Assembly: GCF_022965805.1 (NCBI RefSeq) | Contig: NC_133106.1 | Location: 35,267,913 to 35,331,912 of the forward strand | Direction of reading: 5' to 3' | From: Primulina eburnea | Taxonomy: Eukaryota; Streptophyta; Magnoliopsida; Lamiales; Gesneriaceae | DNA length: 64,000 nt | In this document: one piece after another, positions 55,869-64,000 of the stretch | How positions within the stretch are numbered: position 1 is the stretch's first letter | Layout: each line of letters begins with the position of its first letter | Program-made: the position numbers and the translations under genes | The notes under the pieces: generated by a model | What the model saw: only the letters and a program-made list of their open reading frames with translations | The model's database searches: none | Told to the model about the DNA's origin: nothing

Positions 55869-58800
55869 CTATGCATTCTCAAAGCCAAATATCCGGAAAA
55901 CGCCTGTGGGGGGGGGGGGGGGGGGGTGGGGGGTACCAAACAGAGTAAATGATCAACAACATAAGTCGCTTTAAATCAACTTGTATCCATGAATAGACCA
56001 AGATATGATACCTTCGTCAGCCTGATACTTGTTTTTGTCATCTCCAGCATATGCAAGTAAGTTGTACTTAGGATTCCATTCCACACTGTTCATGGCAGCC
56101 CGGCATGGAATCTGGTAGATGGATCTTCCAGTTTCAACATTGGACTGGTGCAAACACCAGAAATATCATTGATAAATAACAGAGTTCCTAATAACTGTAG
56201 TTGGCCATGTCAAGTAAATCATATCATGACATTTTTCCATGTGTGTCTGAGGGGAAGAATTAGCCGATATGGGTGTCCAATGGTCCAGGAATTCAGGAAC
56301 ATATATATGCAAAACTTACAATATCGATAAACAAGTCCTCACTGGCAGAAGCAATAAATTCTCCAGTGTGGTTGAAACTCAATGTCCGGACAGGCCATCT
56401 GACAGAATGTGCAAGTACAAGTTGCGAATCACGAGATATTATCTGAGGTAATACATACCCCAAAGAAAAGAAACTTACTCAAGTTTAGTGAATGTGTGGA
56501 TACAGAGCATTTCTTTAATATCCCAAAGACTGACCAATGAGTCAGCACTTCCAACAGCAAAATATCTGAGAATGACAAAGGGACTTCCATTGTCATCTCC
56601 ATCAAACAATTTAATAGACAGCTTTGTTTTTTTTTACTTTTTGATACATTGTGTATTTTTTTTTTGGGGTGGGGGTTAAATGGACAGCTTGATTTTCAAA
56701 GAGTAATATAGCACTTTTGAAAAGGGGGAAATAAACAAATCTGAATCTATATCAGTGTGTTATTATTAACACAAAATAGAGTGATACAGAAGACAGGATA
56801 CACCTTCCCAGTGGGTCAATCGCAATACAATAGCAACCAGCAGTATGAGCCATAAGTGTGTCAACTGCCTTGAGGGATGGATATGCAAGTATTTCTACAG
56901 TACCTAAGATGAAAAAAAAGCAGAAAATAAATAAGTAATTTTCAAGCACATTGATATCTAACCCAACTTTAAGGATTAGTCTCACCATTCCCTGTAGTTA
57001 AAAAGAATATCTCTCCTGTCATGTTCCATGCAATCTCATTCACCTGACAAGGAACAATGTTGGAACCATGAGGAAAACAAAAGTACAAATCATTACAATT
57101 CAAAGATAAACGCAGAGAAACTAAGCTGTGATAAGAGTAAAATAAGACAAGACTCCCACAATTTTTCCATGTTCTAAGAACAATTCATGAACAAAACACG
57201 TTTAAGACATGAGGCTGTACTTCCAACCTTAAATCAGAACACAATATCATGATAAGGCAAATAAATAATACCAAACTGGATCAAAGTTAATCACCAGAGG
57301 AACTTTATTTCCACAAAAGAAGACTTTAAATAGATGGTTTACTATTTACAGCAAGGATATACAATATCTAAAGCACAAACAGAAAAACCAATAAAGTGTT
57401 ACGGCTATTTTTGAACCATTTATCTGATTAAAACTTGACGAGAAATGAAAATTACCTCATAATTGAACTTGCGTTTATGTATTGGCTTGAATTTGCGAAC
57501 ATCCAAAATTGTTAATTCATCATCCTTGAGTGCAGAAAAAAAACAAGGGAGAGCATCAGCCATCACATACTTTGGTGAGAGGAAATAAATTATCTACATT
57601 ACTGAACAGATAATGCCAAAAGCATTGGGTCAAGGTAATTGCACGCAATGTTTACATATCCGGACAGTGATCGAACCGGTTTAGCTTGAAAAACGGTTCA
57701 ACAGGTGGGACCGGAAAATCATTATATTATATAAAATAATAATATAATATCATAAATAATATATTTTAAATTATAAAGATTTTAAATGTGTATATAAAGA
57801 ATAAAAAAGATATAGTTATCAAGTTTAAAATCTACATATACTTATAAGATGTATATCAATATACAAAAAAATATATTTACCAAAGTTTAAAACCTAAGAA
57901 ACTATATACATATATTCAAGATATCAATTATATTATATATGTTTAAAAAACAAAAAACAAAAAATCAAATAAATTATATTATTACTAAAATAATATTTTT
58001 AACTAGAAATTCCAAATAATCATGTATAGAATATATTTATAACAAAATATTAAATTTAAGATTTTAAAAAATAATTTTCAAAAAATAAAAATAAAAAAAT
58101 TCGAAACCGATTCAATCGACCAGTTTTTCGGTTCATAGCCAGTTCAACGTTCAACCGGGTTTGACCGCTAAAACGGTTTTAGGGTGTTTCGAACTGGACA
58201 CGTAACCGGTTCCCGGTCGAACCGACCAATCCGGTTCTGAAACACTGATTGCAGGATGTAAAGGTTAAGGTATGAATAAAATAAATGATTACCCTGTTAC
58301 CGACTGCTATATGAGTGCCATCAGGCTTATAGGTAATATTTATGTTCTCCCCGCTTAGCTCTACCTGCTGTGAGCATTTTGCACCTGAAAATAACAAAGA
58401 ATAAACCATAATGGAATCTTTAACACCATTACAATTTTTAAAACCCTCACAACATCTTGTAGTAGTTATTCATTTAGATTGCAATTTTAACACCATGACA
58501 TCACAAACATACATACCTTATGTTTGCGTATTTCTAATCTTGACAAGAAATAAGAGAAGGGAAGAGAGGTGGAGTTCAAGACTTCAAGTAAAAAGAAGAA
58601 GTCACCTAACTAACTCAACCATCCCTCTATCATTTTCACTCCAAGACACTAGTATTTTTTCATTCATTTAGATTAAATTTTTTTTAATGAATCACGAGAG
58701 TGCATGATGCATCATTGGAACAATATATGGAGTGCATCTTCAGATATTAAATTTGAAGCTTTTTAACAAGGTAATTCACAGTTTTTAAACACAATTCCAA

Positions 58801-59800
58801 TGCAACATTCATGTCACTTACTACGAGCATCCCACAAGCGAACTGTCTTATCGCCTGATGCAGTTGCAATCAAATCAGCATGTTTTGGATCCCAGCATAA
58901 CTGATCGACACTATCTGCATGGCCTTTTAGCTCGCTATCTTTAGCCTTGCTCTGCACAACCAAATTAACAAGCAACTCGTTGTAAAAAACACTTAGTTTA
59001 CCTTGTGTTGCATTGCCCTTGGAAGGGGACTGAGATTTGCCAAACTATGAACACTATAAGAAAGCTAATTTTATAGGGCTGATCCCTAGTCTGGAAAAGT
59101 AACCAGAAATTTTTTTCTACCTTCAGCTTCTCATCTTCCCAGAACAAAAATAGGTAAAATACCCTCAATTTCACAGTCGGGGTCGGCGTAGGGGTAGGGA
59201 ACAATGCAACAAAACAAGAAAGGTTTAAAAAAACTACAAGCCGGACTGCTGATTGATAAAATTCCTGCAGGTTCCATCACAAAACTCTGTCACATGAAAT
59301 AGTTTGCAATATAAATTTCAGTCCATTTTTTTAATATGACTGCGTAAAGGAGAACTTTCTTTATCCAACCTAACCATATTCCATTCACTTTGAGTTAGCC
59401 AAGAAAAGTCAATCTTTCAAAAGAGAGGAAATTAAATATAGGCGAAAGGCAATAATTTGTAGTGAAAATCAAACTATATATATAAAAAAAAACCAAAATC
59501 TTACATGACCGTGGGGTTCAATGTGCCATATTCGAGCAGTCTGATCAACAGAGCCTGAAGCTAGTTTCGTGCCCGTGCAATTCCACGCCACCGAATGCAC
59601 CTTCTCGCCGCATAGCATAAACGCAAAGAACAAAAGTTCGATTCAATTTAGCATATTGAAATGAAATTGAAGTAAATATAGTCGATACAACAAAAAAAAA
59701 AAGAATCTTGGTTAGAGTTCGAGGTTCGACGGAGTACCTTCTTCTTGTGGCCTTGGTACTCCCTACTGTGGAGGTTTTTGAAGGGCAGTGATTCCTCCAT
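55869..59800 (-). CDS. THO3: THO complex subunit 3 (TEX1), WD40 protein
   Basis: Eleven coding exons on the minus strand: 59800-59738, 59600-59505, 58951-58822, 58384-58293, 57524-57456, 57043-56986, 56903-56804, 56565-56479, 56398-56320, 56144-56012 and 55903-55869; the product is 313 aa. All phases match. WD40 repeats are clear: VHSVAWNCTGTKLASGSVDQ, TARIW; VDQLCWDPKHADLIATASGD, KTVRLWD; CYCIAIDPLGRYFAVGSADS, LVSLWD; VRTLSFNHTGEFIASASEDL. The end reads SVEWNPKYNLLAYAGDDKNK, then DEGVFRIFGFENA. THO3 belongs to the THO/TREX complex that couples transcription to mRNA export and to tasiRNA production in plants. The last acceptor follows a C19 tract. Retaining that intron would change the C-terminus to DEGIISWSIHGYKLI. 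Confidence 0.95.
55908..55933 (-). repeat. C19 homopolymer forming the last THO3 polypyrimidine tract
   Basis: The plus strand has G19 (55908-55926), T, then G6 (55928-55933). On the gene strand this is C6-A-C19-ACAG directly before the final exon at 55903. The run is prone to length change and to sequencing error. Confidence 0.9.
57646..58247. mobile_element. Non-autonomous hAT element in THO3 intron 4
   Basis: The left end CAATGTTTACATATCCGGA aligns with the inverted right end CAGTGTTTCAGAACCGGA. Flanks ATTGCACG (57638-57645) and ATTGCAGG (58248-58255) agree at 7 of 8 bases, an aged 8-bp duplication. Subterminal regions are rich in CGAACCGG/CCGGTT. The 602-bp element has an AT-rich core with no transposase, and it leaves the splice sites of the host gene intact. 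Confidence 0.8.
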
Positions 59801-60066
59801 TACTCACAATGCGGATTCTCTTATTCCGAAGCTTCTCGATTTGAATTTACTTCGACAATTTATGGAACTCGAATCCACCTCCTGGCCTAAGGTGCCATTC
59901 TTCCGTAGCATTTGATTTGTACGAACAGGAGACGGCGAATTCGATTTCTATGTACCCGTACCTTTGAATATTTGCGTTAATGCTCCTGCAATATCACTTT
60001 ATTGACATTTGCACCCTGAATTTTTGTGCGGAGACTTGAGCTGCCCACATTTAAGATCTCTCACAA
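59801..60066. promoter_or_regulatory. THO3 promoter region
   Basis: Upstream sequence of THO3 on the minus strand. No clear TATA box or other element was identified. Confidence 0.3.
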
Positions 60067-60344
60067 TCTATACTATCTCCACTATATTATTAATGTGAGA
60101 ATATGATAATAACTATCTAGAGAACCCATCAATTTTTTTTTCTAATTTTACCCTTATATGATACTAATTTTACCCTTACGTTTTTTGTTTTTTTTTAAAA
60201 AAATTCAATACACATTTTTATTTTTATTTTTTTATTCAATCATTCAAATATCAATTAACCCCTCCATAATTTGTCAAATTTCACTTTAATCAAACGGTAA
60301 TGATAAAAATCTTATACACACACATTGCTTGTGCGAATAACTAG
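60067..60344 (+). mobile_element. Small non-autonomous Helitron-like element
   Basis: Begins TCTATACTATCTCCAC and ends with a short hairpin (CACACATTGCTTGTG), then CGAATAACTAG, giving the TC...CTAG ends of Helitrons. It lies between A (60066) and T (60345), the expected A^T target, with no duplication. It has no coding capacity. The hairpin has four base pairs, so the call is moderate. Confidence 0.6.
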
Positions 60345-62859
60345 TCTATATTATTATTATATATACTATCTATAATTATATTATATTGTTTACATTTAAT
60401 ATACTTAAAATAATTAATTTTTAATGTCATAATTTATTTTAATGATTATATATATCAATAAAATGTTAAAATTTTAATCTACGTAACTTGTAATACAGTG
60501 GATAGAGTTTTTGTTTTCTACACATTTGAGCTTTTTTTTCCTATTTATTTTTTATTTCATATATCGAAATTACAAGTGTCTCGTTATTTTTAATAATCAT
60601 ATTTTGATTACCGTTTAATATAAAACAAATAAATTATAGAAAATATTATACAAATACATATGTACAATACATTATATTATTGTTAATTCGAAGGATGCAT
60701 CGAATCAAATTAATTCAAAATTTTAATTTGACTAGTTGATAAAACAATGTAATTCGATCCGATTATCAGATTATAATAACTATAAAATTAGAAATATGAA
60801 TTATCTATGGATCTTTCGCTCTAGTCGCGAGCGTGAAGTCAAACTCATCGACTGCATAGAATGTTTCATTAGTTAAACTTAGATAAATATATAAAAAAAA
60901 TTAAAAAATTTAGAAATATGAATCGGATTAATATTTGTTCCTTCAAAATTGAATGTCCGACAATAATTGGTTGAATGAGCTTTTTTTTTTTCTTCTTTTT
61001 AGTGCGATCTTTAATTATTCAGAGTTTTATATATTTGATTTATTAAAAAATATATTTAGCAATATAATTTCATTTTATAAGAAAATATATATAAAAAATT
61101 ATTCGAATAGTTATTATTATTAAAAGTCTGGTCCATTCGGTCACCATTTCTATTTATTTATTTAATTATTTTTGGCCTTTAATATCACAATCAACCTCCA
61201 ATATACACGGAGGTATGCTTATAGTGACGTCACACCAACCACGTTCCTTGAGATATACGGTGCCTTTGGCCCCAAATAAATAATTTTATCCATATCTGTC
61301 GACGATTAAGAAATGTATTTTGTTAAAAAAAATTATGAGACTTTTTTTCCCTCTTTAATAGTATTCACTTTTACATTTTACACACTCTTGTGAGAATGTC
61401 TCATATGTCAATTTTATGAGACAATTTTTTATCTGATCAACTCATGAAAAAACAATTTTGTAGTGACGTAATATTACTTTAATGATAATTATGGATCAGA
61501 TCAACACATCTTGTTAGAGACCTACTCAACAGATAAATATCATTTTGTTTGTGCCTCTACACATAATTATAATAAATCTGGGATACCCCAAGACATCGTT
61601 GTTAAATCGGAAGACTCAATTTTTGTGGATCCCTTCCAAAATCATGACAAATACGAGGTTATTATTCAAAGGAGTTTTTCGGATGCTCGACAAATAGAGT
61701 GTTGTGTATAATCTTTGCTCTTTGACCTTAGAAAATCCAACAAAATTTTCCGATCGATCATTGAAGGCAACCTCGACGGATTTGAGAACCACATTTACAT
61801 TTTAGAATCAAATCAAACTAAAGGTTCACAAATAACCCGTTATCTTGTAGATGATAACACCAATTACTTGAACAGATGTCAATATATCGAAAATTATTTA
61901 TCATTTCTTCTCATCGATATTTTATTTTAACGAATAACAAACTCGATCCTATCCTACCATATTTTAGTATCCAAGTCGTGCTCAATGACAGCAACAAAAA
62001 TGGAGGTGCTCGGAAAAGAGAAAAAAACGTGTCAAACGTAGGAGCATAGAATTCAAGAAAAGGAAGGTTGGGTGAAGCATCAATGATTGAGGCTAAGGCT
62101 CAAACAAATGATCATCGTCGTTGCATTGCAGCAAAGCCAAGGCCACCAGCCCCACCCATCAAAAAAGTTTTCCTCTCTCTTTGAATCTAAGAGTGGTTTT
62201 GAAATTATACATAAAACATCAATTTAATATCCATGTTATAAACTCTGTTTTTGGTACCCAATATTAACTCTCATTGTTTTATCTTACTTTACCCGTATAC
62301 GACATGAGTTCGAATATTTCTCGTCTCATAAATAACGATCTCAGAAAAAAAAAATCTTGATTTTATCTATACATGTCATTTGGTTTGGACAACAATATAT
62401 TGCTTTACATTTGACTCATGATTTACGTTTATCTGAGATGAAAAATACTAATTTCTGCTACGAGTAAAAGGAAAATAGAAAGAAACACGTGGATGAACAT
62501 TCACCGTTGATCATATGGTACACCATCTGCCTTTGATCCGAGGGTGGATCAAACATAGAAATTCCCAAAAAACTAACCGATCCTTTTTCGCAGTGGCAAA
62601 TCGGGTTACGGCTGTAAGAATACAACAATACAGTAGAATGACCTGCTTCCATCACTCTGATAAATACGCACCCCTCCATTCACATTTTTCTTCCCTCTTC
62701 CACGTTAAGCTTTTGCTCTACCGACGCCCTTCCCATACCCTCCATTCAGTTATTACCCATAAAATCCGCCGCCTGCTCATACTTGCTCCAGTATAGTCTA
62801 AAGCTGTTCTCTGTGTCGGTGGTGTTTGGGTTTCCCAGTCGTCATCATCGCCGCCGGGA
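60345..62859. other. Intergenic spacer and KH-gene leader
   Basis: Long AT-rich spacer. A weak relative of the palindromic MITE may lie at 61386-61508 (TGTGAGAATGTCTCATATG, TATGAGACAATTTT). ORFs at 61511-61711 and 61715-61930 have no motif. The last 200 bp are CT-rich and serve as the likely leader of the KH gene. Confidence 0.4.
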
Positions 62860-63975
62860 ATGATGTCTTCTGGCAGGTACATGGCGTACTCACCGTCCCA
62901 ATCAGCTCCTCACTCTCCACATATATCCGCGGCTGCCGGGATCCGCTCCGCCTCTGCTTTAGTGGAGCAGGAAAAGTAATTTTTGGTTTCTTGCTTTGTT
63001 TTGTTATGTCGGTTGGTTTATGTTGAATTCTACAGTAGATCTTTTAGAAATACTCTGTCGATTTGCTTACCGTGTTTATGTGATTGAATCCGTGAGTATT
63101 ACTTGATCTCAGCTCTGGATGGATCTTCATTTTCTTACTGTTTCTTTATTAAGTAGAATCATGTTTGATATGCAGAGTGTTTTTATTCGATTCTTTCGAC
63201 TATTTGATGAGCATCTTCCTTATGTGATTTATATTTAACTTTTAGATGAGCCAATAATTAGGACTTTATATTTAATCCTATTCCAGTGAATCATTTGTGT
63301 GGTCATTCGAATAAAGATTGACTGCTTTCACCCGTGCATTACTCACCGCATGCCGATCTAGCTTTCAATATCTTCACTCTTTGACAAATAGAATGGCTTG
63401 TCATGCCACCGCAGGATCAATTCGTGGGGAAACTGGAAGAAAGAAAAAGTAGTAGCCATGCCAATAACCGATGTTTTTTCTTGGACCAAGGAACCGGTTA
63501 CCTGATCCAATTTTTTTTTTTTTTTGCCGCATGCTAGGAAAGGGGACCAAACCTCTCTCCAGTCTCCCTGGATGGTCCAAATAACCAATCAATTAGAATA
63601 AGAATCTGCAACATTTATAGTTTTTAATAGTAATAATATAACTTAGCAAAAACCTCAGGGGCTGGACCAGGAGCAAGAATGTCGATTTACTCGACAAGTA
63701 ATTTGATGCAGGATTTTTCTTCTCCTTTGGTGTTTTTGAATTCTCTAGTGGTAACATAATTACTGTATTTTTGTCATTATCAAAGCATAAAAGTTCAAAG
63801 CAGATCTTGTTGATTTAATCATTTTTATGGGTGACTCCTTCCATTATTTCTTACATAGCTATGGTAACTAATGTTTTCCGATTCATCAGGTATTTATCCG
63901 AGTTGTTTGCAGAAAAGATCAAACTCAATCCATTTATGGCTGTGCTACCAAATAGCTACCGGTTACTGGATCAAG
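62860..63975 (+). CDS. STAR/KH-domain RNA-binding protein (partial, first two exons)
   Basis: Coding exons 62860-62975 and 63890-63975 (GT/AG, phase 2 then phase 1); the gene continues past the window. The first exon reads MMSSGRYMAYSPSQSAPHSP, then HISAAAGIRSASALVEQEK. The second reads YLSELFAEKIKLNPFMAVLP, then NSYRLLDQ. These match the N-terminus and the QUA1-like part of plant quaking-type KH proteins related to At4g26480/At5g56140, which bind RNA and act in splicing or mRNA fate. The KH domain itself lies outside the window. Two consecutive ATGs exist (62860, 62863); the first is used. Confidence 0.88.
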
Positions 63976-64000
63976 GTGAGATATCGTTTGTTCAAAAATA

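Noticed and set aside
55971..56153. THO3 C-terminus ending IISWSIHGYKLI as the normal product
   Set aside because: A final exon at 55869-55903 restores the conserved GVFRIFGFE ending; the ORF is the retained-intron form.
61511..61930. Two short plus-strand ORFs as a gene
   Set aside because: No motif or supportable splice sites; composition equals the surrounding spacer.

Overview
This is nuclear DNA from a flowering plant, almost certainly a eudicot. The genes have many short exons with canonical GT/AG junctions and AT-rich introns, and the products are plant-specific (NF-YB, fasciclin-like AGP, NOI, CBL, CNL resistance protein). The long AT-rich spacers hold hAT, Helitron, copia and LINE relics. 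A palindromic-ended MITE present in at least seven copies recalls repeats I associate with Lamiales, but species identity is not established from this window.

Layout. 0-7.3 kb: a DEK-domain chromatin protein (+, 11 coding exons). 8.5-9.5 kb: an intronless NF-YB histone-fold subunit (+) with CCAAT boxes and two upstream AUGs. 11.6-12.8 kb: an intronless GPI-anchored fasciclin-like arabinogalactan protein (+). 15.2-17.3 kb: a small RIN4/NOI-family protein (+). 17.9-22.3 kb: an unrecognised minus-strand ORF, an internally deleted Ty1/copia element (-) and a decayed RING-type E3 ligase fragment (+). 22.7-25.2 kb: a glycine-rich chloroplast protein resembling YELLOW LEAF 1 (+). 26.5 kb: a hAT MITE with an exact 8-bp target duplication. 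28.7-32.4 kb: a CBL2/3-type calcium sensor (+, 8 exons). 33.5-36.1 and 40.1-42.9 kb: two tandem cytosolic HSP90 genes (-, 3 exons each) with similar heat-shock-element promoters. The second copy carries a 1-base insertion that breaks its frame. Between them lies a 971-bp hAT-like element. 43-49.6 kb: transposon and LINE debris and duplicated NLR 5' flank. 49.7-52.5 kb: a CC-NB-LRR gene (+) with a degenerate MHD motif. 54.5-55.1 kb: a single-exon three-TM protein of unknown function (+). 55.9-59.8 kb: THO complex subunit THO3/TEX1 (-, 11 exons) with a C19 tract at its last splice acceptor and a hAT insertion in intron 4. 60.1 kb: a small Helitron-like element. 62.9-64 kb: the first two coding exons of a STAR/KH RNA-binding protein (+), running off the window.

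The genes are not an operon. As recalled from Arabidopsis, DEK, FLA1, NOI, CBL2, clustered HSP90, THO3 and a KH protein occur in the same order on chromosome 5 (about At5g55660 to At5g56140), so the window looks like a conserved ancestral block. The NLR gene, the NF-YB gene and most transposons look like lineage-specific additions. I found no CRISPR array, rRNA or credible intact tRNA gene. The most noteworthy observations are the synteny block, the HSP90 frameshift, the THO3 C-tract acceptor, the MHD-less NLR, the AUG-stop uORF of NF-YB and the shared palindromic MITE family.
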